A program made the translations under genes and the position numbers. 64,000 bases of DNA from Desulfobacterales bacterium (GTDB lineage: Bacteria; Desulfobacterota; Desulfobacteria; Desulfobacterales; Desulfosalsimonadaceae): assembly GCA_034520365.1 (NCBI GenBank), contig JAXHNP010000006.1:117001-181000 (forward strand), given 5' to 3'. Under the pieces are notes generated by a model that had not been told where the DNA came from, ran no database searches, and worked only from the letters and a program-made list of their open reading frames with translations. This document shows, piece after piece, positions 26,703 to 34,529 of this stretch. Within the stretch, counting starts at the first letter, position 1. Every line of letters starts with the position of its first letter.

Positions 26703-27431
26703 TCAAGTTTTTCCTTGTTTTCCTGCCCATTTAATAAATTTTGTATAGAGTGCTGTGGTTATTTTATCAAGGCATACGCCAATAATCGATGCAATTAGTA
26801 TTGTTAGTATGATTGCCGGTACATTAAACGTGACCCTTGCGGCATCAAGCACTTTTCCAATACCTGTCTGCGCACCGATGTATTCACTGGCGATGGATAT
26901 TGTGAAGGCAACCGCCAGTGCAACCCGTAAAGGGCCAAGTAGTGACCCAAAAGTGCCCGGCGCAACTATATGCAAATAATAGCTAAATGTGTTTAATGAT
27001 AGCTGGTCTCTAAGAATTGTCCAATCCCGACCAAGAAGCTTGTAAGACTCATGAAGAGGCGCAATGAAAAAGACAACCGCGCTGAGAATAACGATCAACA
27101 GTCTGCCGGTTTCGCTGAATCCAAACCAGATAACAAACAAGGGCATTACCGCTATGACTGGTACTGCTCTCATACCGGCAAACTGTGCATCCATGGCTTG
27201 CTCAACTTTAAAGGCCACACATAAAAAATGGAATAGATATGATAAAAGAATACCAATCAAAAAGCCCGCGATTGCCCTTGATGTTGTTGTTAAAGCACCG
27301 GTCAATAACTGAAACCGCGCAGATTGAATAACATCTATCGGATTAGGGAGAACAATAGGCGGGAGAAGCTTAAAGTGGGAAATCAAAAACCATAAAAGTA
27401 AAAAAAAAATAAGGAACAGGATTTTTTTCAT
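26703..27431 (-). CDS. ABC importer permease, SsuC/TauC/NrtB type
   Basis: The 242-residue inner-membrane protein has about six transmembrane helices and the family's characteristic start (a single helix, then LPPIVLPNPIDVI). The cytoplasmic coupling loop is SEYIGAQTGIGKVLDAA. Such permeases import sulfonates, nitrate, thiamin precursors or similar small molecules with a partner ATPase and a binding protein. Its ATG overlaps the ATPase stop by 4 bases. The gene is intact. Its position between TIR genes is unusual for the family. Confidence 0.93.
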   Translation of the reverse strand: MKKILFLIFFLLLWFLISHFKLLPPIVLPNPIDVIQSARFQLLTGALTTTSRAIAGFLIGILLSYLFHFLCVAFKVEQAMDAQFAGMRAVPVIAVMPLFVIWFGFSETGRLLIVILSAVVFFIAPLHESYKLLGRDWTILRDQLSLNTFSYYLHIVAPGTFGSLLGPLRVALAVAFTISIASEYIGAQTGIGKVLDAARVTFNVPAIILTILIASIIGVCLDKITTALYTKFIKWAGKQGKT

Positions 27432-28060
27432 GCTTCAACAATTCCTGTTACTGTATAGCCGTTATCAGCAAAAGTAAAATGAAAGCTTTTGCCACTAATC
27501 CAATCGCGAAGGTTGTTTTCGTGAACTGTCACCCAAGTTAGTTTAGTACCTCTATGCTTGTTAAGAAAACATTGCACCAAATCTTTTCTGTCATCGTCTA
27601 TAGAGGTATAGTATTCATCCAGCAAAAGCAGGTTTGGGTTGCTCATCACGGCGAGGATTAGCTCAATGCGCTTATACATCCCTACAGAAAGCTCGTAGGG
27701 ATATAATTTAGATACATTATGATTCAAATCAAGCTCTTCCAAATATTGATAAAATAGCGCTTTTTTTTTTCGGGGGAAATGAAGTCTGAAGTTACCATAA
27801 ACGGTCTTCCAGGGTAAAAGGGAGCGATGCCCTCCTATGAACCTGATGCCTTTAAAGATGTCTATGTCATTTGAGTACTGGCATTGTGTGTGATGATTCT
27901 CAGAATACCACCCAGATAAAACTCTGAAAAAAGTTGTTTTGCCACTACCGGATGGTGACATAAGGGTAGCTTGGCCTTTCCAAGGCAGATATATATTGGA
28001 ACAATTTATTATTGGATATTTTGACTCCTGAAATTGATGGTGAGCAATTATTATAATCAT
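27428..28060 (-). CDS. ABC importer ATPase, SsuB/TauB-like
   Basis: The 210-residue ATPase is shorter than typical TauB/SsuB (about 250). Walker A is MSPSGSGKTTFFR. The signature motif is degenerate, ELSVGMYKR in place of LSGGQ-QR. Walker B is LLLLDEYYTSID, and the H-loop His is in VTVHEN. The segment before Walker A is shorter and less conserved than usual. The changed signature and the Tyr/Tyr after the Walker B Glu suggest altered, perhaps regulatory, ATP turnover. It overlaps genes on both sides by 4 bases, so expression is coupled to the unknown 491-residue protein upstream and the permease downstream. Confidence 0.9.
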   Translation of the reverse strand: MIIIIAHHQFQESKYPIINCSNIYLPWKGQATLMSPSGSGKTTFFRVLSGWYSENHHTQCQYSNDIDIFKGIRFIGGHRSLLPWKTVYGNFRLHFPRKKKALFYQYLEELDLNHNVSKLYPYELSVGMYKRIELILAVMSNPNLLLLDEYYTSIDDDRKDLVQCFLNKHRGTKLTWVTVHENNLRDWISGKSFHFTFADNGYTVTGIVEA

Positions 28061-29532
28061 TGTGCCTGGCTATTTCTCCCGCTACTTGATTCTTCTTCGT
28101 TGTTTGGGAATTTCTTTTTTAACTCAGACCACCAATGTGGTGAATATACTTCGTCATCGTATTCTTCAAAGAACATACCCTTTGATAGACCGCTATTTAA
28201 TAATAAATTAGGAGAAAGGCGAAGAATGATCCCATTGTATTCACTACAAATTGAAAGCATGGGGGAAATAAGAATCTCTGCTAATTGGTGGGCTAATATC
28301 GGATTCTTATCGAGTAATGATAGCATCTTGATTTCGATCTCTTCTAAGAATTTTAGGATCGCAGAGTTTAAATCTTTCGCAGCTCGAGTGTTAGCGCGTC
28401 TTTCTTCGGCATTATTGCCTCTTTGATTTAATACACAGAAGCCGAAAGGCTTCTTGGTTAATTCTTCATCACCGTGGTTTTCAATATCAGCCTTTTGAAA
28501 AGCTCCAAAACGGTAACTTGCTTTGCATTTATTAAATGCTACCTCTGTTAGTCCGTTCTCTTGAGCCCATAAAAAGCCTTGAATACTGGGAATAACTGAT
28601 ATTTTTTCATTTATGGCCCCGAAAGCCAATGCCAAGAGCAAATTAAATTCATAGTTTGTACTACTTAATTTTGTTCTGGCGAGTGATTGAATTATTTCAC
28701 CATCAGAGAAGGAATAGCTTATGTGGCTATCAGGTAGCTTTCTATCCAAAGAATAATTCCCCTGAAAATTAAGAGCTACAGGAAAGCCTTCTTTCATCAA
28801 TAAGTTGTCTGAATATCGAAGAACTTTTAATTTGGAGATATTATGTTTTAACTTTTGAAAAATGTATGTTTTAGGTTTAGTTTGGGGGGAGTTATCTATC
28901 ATTTCCTCAGTACAATAACATATATTCAAGGTTTCTGATTCGAGCTTTTCGGGAATTTCTGTCCATTCAGTAAATTCAAAATCTACATTGATTTTATTCT
29001 CTTTTAGCAAGTCATTTACACAATAAAAAATGAGAGGAACTACTAAACAGTCATGATTTGCAGGGATCGCACAGACTAACTTTCTCCCTATCGTTCTGGG
29101 TGCTTCGCCTTCCTCCTCATCTTTGCTGACACCAACATACCCTTGTATTTTATTTATCAAGTTCTCTACATTATTATCATCTTCTTTTACGCCTATGAAT
29201 TGCCTTATTTCTTTAGGGTTGTTCCATAAAATATAGCCTTTATTTATAGGCGATGGAAGGTATGCAGTGGTATTCTTATCTATGTGAAATGGGTTTAATT
29301 CTTCGAAATTTATATGTTTTTTTGAAATATAATATCCATTAATATCAATAGGGAGATAATGATCAGTATAAGTTTCAATTATTTTTTGCATAATTGAGAA
29401 GAATCTTTCACGGCTATTCTTTTCAACTCGCAACAATAACGCTATAAATGCTTTTGCCCAGAATTTAGGATCTAAATTTTCTGTGACAAATTTAATCTGA
29501 GAAATAACTTCATTCTCGCAAAGGTAACTCAT
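28057..29532 (-). CDS. Unknown 491-aa cytoplasmic protein of the TIR/ABC cluster
   Basis: I do not recognise this family. No signal peptide or membrane segment is seen. An N-terminal helical part (1-60) is followed by a region from about 145 onward (RKLVCAIPANHDCLVVPLIF, then VDFEFTEWTEIP and LNICYCTEEM). Its strand-helix order resembles the first lobe of type 2 periplasmic-binding proteins such as the NMT1-like protein encoded nearby. A second lobe could lie at about 240-340 (GFPVALNF, IQSLARTKLS). It could be a cytoplasmic sensor of the imported solute. It has a charged, disordered C-terminus and overlaps the ATPase gene by 4 bases, so its output is likely stoichiometric with the transporter. 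Confidence 0.6.
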   Translation of the reverse strand: MSYLCENEVISQIKFVTENLDPKFWAKAFIALLLRVEKNSRERFFSIMQKIIETYTDHYLPIDINGYYISKKHINFEELNPFHIDKNTTAYLPSPINKGYILWNNPKEIRQFIGVKEDDNNVENLINKIQGYVGVSKDEEEGEAPRTIGRKLVCAIPANHDCLVVPLIFYCVNDLLKENKINVDFEFTEWTEIPEKLESETLNICYCTEEMIDNSPQTKPKTYIFQKLKHNISKLKVLRYSDNLLMKEGFPVALNFQGNYSLDRKLPDSHISYSFSDGEIIQSLARTKLSSTNYEFNLLLALAFGAINEKISVIPSIQGFLWAQENGLTEVAFNKCKASYRFGAFQKADIENHGDEELTKKPFGFCVLNQRGNNAEERRANTRAAKDLNSAILKFLEEIEIKMLSLLDKNPILAHQLAEILISPMLSICSEYNGIILRLSPNLLLNSGLSKGMFFEEYDDEVYSPHWWSELKKKFPNNEEESSSGRNSQAQ

Positions 29533-29555
29533 AGTTAGTTAGATTCTTTTCGATT

Positions 29556-31367
29556 TTATTGGTCAGCGTATGCGGAAATCATTTTAGACCATTTTATAAT
29601 GATTTTATTAGCATAAGATCTAACATGCGGATGGGTTCTTTTCCCTATGCTTTCAATCGCTTTTTTCATGGAATGTTCGTAGAATGTTTTTTTACTCTTA
29701 TCAATTTTAGATTGTTCCTTATCCTCTGAACTCAGACCTAAATCAGCCTTTAACCCGGCGTCAATAGTCTGCAGTGCTGATGTAAATGCAATTACTGAAA
29801 AAGTTGCATTTCGTCTGTACTTGATAAATTTATAAACAGCATCTATTCCACTTGGTTCTTCAATTATACTGGAAAATAATTCATTATATTTATTGTTTAG
29901 AATAGCCTCTAAGCTTCTTATTTCACTGATAATTGACGAAAGAGAATAACATGGGTAAGTGTGTTGGTCCGAATTAAGAACCTTAAAAATATAATTTATC
30001 TGTTCTTTTTCGTTATCGTCGCAAACAAGATCGAGGAAATCGTATAAAGTACCCAATAATGGTAAACGCCCCCTATTGTCTAAAGAGGCTATAGAATCCG
30101 ACCAACCAACTGGCAGGTAGTCAGGGTTCCGACTTAGAACTGTGAATTCCTCAAATTTACTTTGGAGCTCTTCTCTGATAGTCAGAATGTTATAATTTTC
30201 CTCTGAATGTTCCTTCATTTTAGAAATTATTTTGCAATATTCAGAAAGCTCAAAGCTTATTCCATGGAATTTCTTCCAGATGGGTATTTCGTATTTAAAG
30301 CCTATTTCCATTATAGAAAATTTAAAAAGCATGAAGGGAGATGGAAATTTGATTTTTCCTTCATGCCACATCTTAATGTAGTCTAATAACTCGGAAAAAC
30401 GCCCGGTCCATAGTAGAGCGCATAGCAAATTAAAAGATATTTTTTGCATCTCTAAAGAGAATTTTTCAAAAAACCGTATTAAATCTGATATGTCGACGTG
30501 CGGGAGAATTTTTTCGAGTTTTAATAGTGGCGAGGAAGGAGGAAGCGTATGATTCCCGGGCTTCATTGCTGTCTTGATATTAACCATTCCCATTAAAGGT
30601 TTTAACTTTAAAATATGCTCATTATCTATTCCAGCTGGCCTTAACTTATCAAGATATTTCCATTTGTTGTAGAGAAAGGACTCAATTCTTTTAAGTTCGT
30701 TATCTATATCTTCATTTATTTTTTGAATTGTTTTTTCATAATCATTTACAATTTCACCGTTATAAACTCTAATTGCGTCTATTTTATATAGAAGGGTTTG
30801 GAAATTTGTTATAATATCTTTATGGATTCCTGGAAGGATATATTTATGTTTTTCGATTTCTTTTTTAATTTCACCTAAAAGATTATATTTCTTTTTTATC
30901 TCTTCAAATTGTCTCTCTTTGGCTTTTATAGTATCAAGTAAATCCTCTAAACTTTTTTCGGTTTTATCTTTTTCAAAGTGGACAAAAGTAGTGAGTTTTA
31001 AGAAAGTTTCATTGGATTTTTGTATTTCATCAATATCTATTCCTGGTAGGGCCACTGGTATTAAGGTTCGGACACCGCGCGCTTTAATAATGTTTACTGC
31101 TAGATCAAATTCATCGCATCGCCAACAAGTGCATTCTTTGCCTTTGAGACAGTTTATGCCTGGTCCCAGAATTATTATAAACGATAAAGATTGATTCAAA
31201 GCATTTTCCATTTCTCGACGGGCAAGGACCGCTCTACCAAGATTCCTTTCGTCATACCAAGGATTTAATTCATGGGCCTCTAAGTATTCCCATATCCTCT
31301 CGGCGTATTCCATCTCGACAGTATCTCTCTTGTATATTATATACGCATGATATTTGTAGGAATACAT
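29556..31367 (-). CDS. Large TIR-domain protein (603 aa)
   Basis: The TIR domain is N-terminal (about 5-125): YHAYIIYKRDTVEMEYAERI as box 1 and CWRCDEF, which contains a W-x3-E motif. The Cys-rich insertion before it (KGKECTCWRC) is unusual. Residues 130-250 are strongly helical and charged, likely a coiled coil. The remaining 350 residues are alpha-helical with no recognised domain and could be a ligand-binding or oligomerisation module. It lies 23 bases upstream of the 491-residue gene and directly downstream of the binding-protein gene. It is intact and full-length by frame. Confidence 0.82.
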   Translation of the reverse strand: MYSYKYHAYIIYKRDTVEMEYAERIWEYLEAHELNPWYDERNLGRAVLARREMENALNQSLSFIIILGPGINCLKGKECTCWRCDEFDLAVNIIKARGVRTLIPVALPGIDIDEIQKSNETFLKLTTFVHFEKDKTEKSLEDLLDTIKAKERQFEEIKKKYNLLGEIKKEIEKHKYILPGIHKDIITNFQTLLYKIDAIRVYNGEIVNDYEKTIQKINEDIDNELKRIESFLYNKWKYLDKLRPAGIDNEHILKLKPLMGMVNIKTAMKPGNHTLPPSSPLLKLEKILPHVDISDLIRFFEKFSLEMQKISFNLLCALLWTGRFSELLDYIKMWHEGKIKFPSPFMLFKFSIMEIGFKYEIPIWKKFHGISFELSEYCKIISKMKEHSEENYNILTIREELQSKFEEFTVLSRNPDYLPVGWSDSIASLDNRGRLPLLGTLYDFLDLVCDDNEKEQINYIFKVLNSDQHTYPCYSLSSIISEIRSLEAILNNKYNELFSSIIEEPSGIDAVYKFIKYRRNATFSVIAFTSALQTIDAGLKADLGLSSEDKEQSKIDKSKKTFYEHSMKKAIESIGKRTHPHVRSYANKIIIKWSKMISAYADQ

Positions 31368-31382
31368 ATTGACAAATCCGCG

Positions 31383-32486
31383 TTAATGATTTTGAATAAT
31401 CTGGTTTAAAACGATTTCGCCGATAAAATCTTTTTTCGATGAAGGAACTCGATCACGCTTACCAGTTGAAATTAAATTATGAACCGCCGCATCCCAAGCC
31501 ATTTCCCAATACATCGGGGAATCCTTATCTAAAAACATTTTCTTTGCTTCTTCGGGAGATTTAGCAATTTTCTGGAAACTCAGAGCGGTTTTGAAATCTT
31601 CGAAAGATGGTGGTTTGCCACCTCTTTCATCTATATAGGTTTTGACGATTTTGTAGTTTTCTTTGGGGTGCTTAAGCGCTTCGGTAACCGATTTATACCA
31701 TCCTTTGGCGTATTTCTCGACAGCATCAGTATGCTGATTATAAAACTCCGCATTGCAGATAAAACCGGTTATAACGACTATATTTAAATCGATCGAATCC
31801 AATGCAATCTTATAGCCGCGTCGCAGGGCTTCGGGCCTTTCAACAATGCCGGCGGCAGCTATCCCGACGTCTTCATCTCTGAGTCCATTGATGCCAACTT
31901 CCAATTGAGAATTTACGAATTGAAAATCATCAACATTCAAGCCGGCAGATTCAATAAATTTATGAATTGCCTGCTCGTAAACCCCACCCTCGGGAACGGC
32001 GATAATCTTGTCTTTTAATTGTGCCAGGAATTTTGCTTTTGCTCCCTCTTCTCCATATTTTTGCTGGACTTCTTTATAGGTAAGCATATCGTCGCGGCAA
32101 GCGAAAATCGTACCTTCAAAAAGCCACGCCGGTAAAAAATATAGCACTCTTTTGCCCACTTTGTTTAGACTTCTTGATTTGGCGACGATTTCATCAATAG
32201 TAGCCATCGCAATATCGCAGCCTTTTCCTGCTGTAAACTCGATCTGTTCATTCCAAGTGGAATCTCGGACCTGCAGATCAATACCAACTTCTTTAAAATA
32301 ACCTTTCTCCTTTCCATACAGCATGAGCGTTGTGTCCTGATAGGGAGTTACTGCCACCCGAACAGTCGTAAGATTTGGCGTTTTTGGCGTTGTTGAATTA
32401 TTGAAAAAAGAAGGGACAAGAAGTGCCGCTATGATAATGAGCAGCAATATGCAACTTCCTAAGGCAAATTTAGCGCTTGTTTTCAC
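31383..32486 (-). CDS. ABC importer solute-binding protein, NMT1/SsuA-like
   Basis: The 367-residue protein has one N-terminal hydrophobic helix (ALGSCILLLIIIAALLVPSF), a signal peptide or membrane anchor. A type 2 periplasmic-binding fold follows: VRVAVTPYQDTTLMLYGKEK, then KEVGIDLQ and GKGCDIAMATIDEIV. Relatives bind thiamin pyrimidine, alkanesulfonates or nitrate; the ligand here cannot be read from the sequence. The start is GTG at 32486 with GAGGAG 8 bases before it. The matching ATPase and permease are 3.3-5.8 kb downstream, separated by a TIR and an unknown gene, which is an unusual arrangement for this transporter type. Confidence 0.88.
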   Translation of the reverse strand: MKTSAKFALGSCILLLIIIAALLVPSFFNNSTTPKTPNLTTVRVAVTPYQDTTLMLYGKEKGYFKEVGIDLQVRDSTWNEQIEFTAGKGCDIAMATIDEIVAKSRSLNKVGKRVLYFLPAWLFEGTIFACRDDMLTYKEVQQKYGEEGAKAKFLAQLKDKIIAVPEGGVYEQAIHKFIESAGLNVDDFQFVNSQLEVGINGLRDEDVGIAAAGIVERPEALRRGYKIALDSIDLNIVVITGFICNAEFYNQHTDAVEKYAKGWYKSVTEALKHPKENYKIVKTYIDERGGKPPSFEDFKTALSFQKIAKSPEEAKKMFLDKDSPMYWEMAWDAAVHNLISTGKRDRVPSSKKDFIGEIVLNQIIQNH

Positions 32487-32549
32487 GGCTTGACTCCTCA
32501 GATGATCGGGTTAATCCGATGATACGACGCTGAACTGTAAATAACAAAA

Positions 32550-33032
32550 CTATCTATTATTTTCAATGGCTTCCTCGATCCAGTCAGCGAGATTTTTCTT
32601 TATATCGTTATATGCGTCATTTGGCGATGGATTCTTACAAGGAATGGTTTTTACCTTCCCGTTCTTATCCTTGAAAGTGAACTGGTTAAAGGGATTGTCC
32701 CCTTTATTGCACTTACCAGTTTTCGGATCTTTTAAATTGTGGATATAAACCCCCAAAAGACCGCGGCCATCTTTCCAGGCTTTTTTTATTTCATGCTTCA
32801 CCCATTTCCTTTTTGAAGTTTGTTCGCCGATTAATACAACGACACAAGATCGTCCGGCCATATTTTCGTCAATCCATTTCTCTATAGCGGGATTACCCTT
32901 TTGTTTTATTTCTTCCCACTTGTTTTCCGATACAGGTTTGTTCTCCTCAAGTGAACCAATATTCCGGATTTGTTGGACACGAAATACATCATTAGCAAAA
33001 TGAAAACTGTAAAAAATTTTTCTTTTGGCCAT
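32550..33032 (-). CDS. TIR-like protein of the ThsB type, first gene of the cluster
   Basis: The 160-residue protein starts MAKRKIFYSFHFANDVFRV. It continues with RSCVVVLIGEQTSKRKWVKH, then EIKKAW with the active-site-region Glu. This is the pattern of the small TIR-like domain found in the Thoeris signal producer ThsB, which makes a cyclic ADP-ribose isomer after phage sensing. No ThsA-like SIR2-SLOG effector is in the window. ATG at 33032 (GAGGA 9-10 bases upstream) is preferred to GTG at 33038. It is 63 bases upstream of the binding-protein gene, so it may head the operon. Confidence 0.82.
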   Translation of the reverse strand: MAKRKIFYSFHFANDVFRVQQIRNIGSLEENKPVSENKWEEIKQKGNPAIEKWIDENMAGRSCVVVLIGEQTSKRKWVKHEIKKAWKDGRGLLGVYIHNLKDPKTGKCNKGDNPFNQFTFKDKNGKVKTIPCKNPSPNDAYNDIKKNLADWIEEAIENNR

Positions 33033-33301
33033 TTGCACTTATCCTCAAAATTTTTAAAACAGTTAATAATACGAGGAATATTTCTTTATGCGGAGCCTGG
33101 ATTTAGGCGTTTTCAAGGAAACCATGGCAACTCATTGCCTTATAAACGAATAGGAGTAAACACTAACATCAAAGCGTATAACAAGATTCGACATATATGT
33201 AAAGATTCTTTTTCCAACACATGGTGTTAGTTTTCTTTTTAAACAGACTTTTATTTTTTGATTATATTGGACAAGTGGATAAATTTCCGGATTATTTTAA
33301 A

Positions 33302-33337
33302 CCGGGGATATTTCAGCTTGGCATAAAATATCCCCGG
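33302..33337 (-). terminator. Hairpin terminator after the 56-aa gene
   Basis: The perfect 12-bp inverted repeat CCGGGGATATTT / AAATATCCCCGG with a 12-base loop is followed, in the minus direction, by TTTAAAATAAT. It starts 15 bases after the stop of the small gene at 33352-33522. A role as a Rho-independent terminator fits, although the T-run is short. It separates the transposon side from the TIR/ABC cluster. Confidence 0.65.
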
Positions 33338-33351
33338 CTACAAGTTTTGGG

Positions 33352-33522
33352 TTAAAATTTCATCTCATCTTTGGTTCTCTCAGGCGTCTGATTCATCCAT
33401 TCATTTCTTTGTTTAATTTTCGTTAAAGCCTCAATAATCGCATCCAGTACAAGCTCTTCGAGCATGGCCTGGACCTGAGCCCTTTTTTCGCCGTATTCCC
33501 ATTCATCTTCTATATCGTACAT
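33352..33522 (-). CDS. Small 56-residue protein of unknown function
   Basis: ATG at 33522 is preceded by GGAGG with 7 bases between, one of the best ribosome sites in the region. The open frame encodes an acidic, mainly helical peptide (MYDIEDEWEYGEKRAQVQAM, then a helix with LEELVLDAIIEALTKIKQ). It has no membrane segment. A terminator-like hairpin follows, which makes a real single-gene unit likely. It lies between the transposon's left end and the TIR cluster. I do not recognise it; candidates include a small regulator or accessory peptide. Confidence 0.6.
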   Translation of the reverse strand: MYDIEDEWEYGEKRAQVQAMLEELVLDAIIEALTKIKQRNEWMNQTPERTKDEMKF

Positions 33523-33595
33523 TTACTTTCCTCCGTATTCAAAAGGATTCGTTTCACTCAATCGATTTTATGGGTTTTTAAGGCATGGGTGGATC

Positions 33596-33650
33596 CGGTT
33601 CACAGAGATGTGGCGGGGGACCGAAGGGGTCCCCCTGACGATGTGAACCG
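33596..33650. repeat. Nested palindrome near the transposon left end
   Basis: The outer arms CGGTTCACA (33596-33604) and TGTGAACCG (33642-33650) are perfect complements. Inside them GGGGGACC (33615-33622) and GGTCCCCC (33628-33635) form a second perfect stem with a 5-base loop. It lies about 70 bp beyond the 3' end of the ExeA-like gene. It could be a terminator for the transposase operon, a transposase-binding site, or a structured RNA. Confidence 0.6.
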
Positions 33651-33719
33651 TCTTCCACATTCGGCTATCCCTTGCCGGGTTCCTCCCCAGGATGGCCCGG
33701 CTCCGTTTCACCGAACCTG

Positions 33720-34529
33720 TTAAAATATCTCTGTTGCCGCCAAACGCACATGCTCGGCTGTAACTGTCAGGGATTGCTCAGAAGCCGCGGCAATCAGCGC
33801 CCCTCGGGCCAGATGATTGGCTTTTCGGTAAAGCCCCCCGGCGCCCTGATGGATGGCGGTAACAGCGGCTGCGTCATAAAAGTTCGTTTCCGCGCCGGCA
33901 ATATGCAGATGATGGCGGATATAGGCCTCCATGCCTTCCCGGTCAATTCCTTCCAGATGACTTCTGCCCACCACCCGGGAGGCCAGCGGGCCAGAGGAGC
34001 GATACATGAGCTTATCGATCAGGCTGGCCTGGCCGGCCAAAATAACCGGCAGCCAGGGCTTGGCGTCTTGCTCAAATTGCAGCAGGGCATGGAGCTCGGT
34101 AAAAACCTCCAGGCGCAATAGCGAGGCCTCATCTATGATTAACACCACCTTCATTTTCTTGTCCGTCACCAAGCGGCGGATTTCCTTTTTGATGCGCCCC
34201 AGCATGATTGCCCGGGAGTTGCTCGCTGTCTCGGTTCCCAGCAGGCCCATCAATTGGCGATACAACTCCAGTATGGAACCGGATGTAGCGGTGACATAAA
34301 ACCATCGGTACTCGGAAGGGTGCAGCTTTGAGACGGCATATCGCAGCGCTGTTGATTTACCCGAACCAATCTCGCCGGTAACTACCGCCATAGCGCCTAA
34401 GCGCACGGCGTATTCAAACCGGTCGCAAGCACCGACAAGCGCCTCAGTCTGCATAATTTCCGCAACCGGAATATCAGCGCCGAACGGCTCTTTTGTTAGT
34501 CCAAAGAAGGTGCGATAATTAGCCTTCAT
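33720..34529 (-). CDS. ExeA-like AAA ATPase, transposition helper
   Basis: The 269-residue protein starts with the ExeA-type FFGLTKEPFG. Walker A is GEIGSGKSTALRY and Walker B VVLIIDEASLLRL, with a sensor region VILAGQASLIDKL. ATPases of this family accompany DDE transposases as TnsC/MuB/IstB-like target-selection factors. ATG at 34529 is chosen over the upstream frame opening at 34577 because AGGAGG precedes it at 5 bases; it overlaps the transposase stop by 11 bases. A role in type II secretion, as for ExeA itself, is unlikely here given the neighbours. Confidence 0.88.
   Translation of the reverse strand: MKANYRTFFGLTKEPFGADIPVAEIMQTEALVGACDRFEYAVRLGAMAVVTGEIGSGKSTALRYAVSKLHPSEYRWFYVTATSGSILELYRQLMGLLGTETASNSRAIMLGRIKKEIRRLVTDKKMKVVLIIDEASLLRLEVFTELHALLQFEQDAKPWLPVILAGQASLIDKLMYRSSGPLASRVVGRSHLEGIDREGMEAYIRHHLHIAGAETNFYDAAAVTAIHQGAGGLYRKANHLARGALIAAASEQSLTVTAEHVRLAATEIF

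Noticed and set aside
32550-33032. Classification of the cluster as a standard Thoeris system
   Set aside because: A ThsB-like TIR is present, but no ThsA with SIR2 plus SLOG domains is encoded. The only SLOG gene is stand-alone and on the opposite strand 10 kb away.
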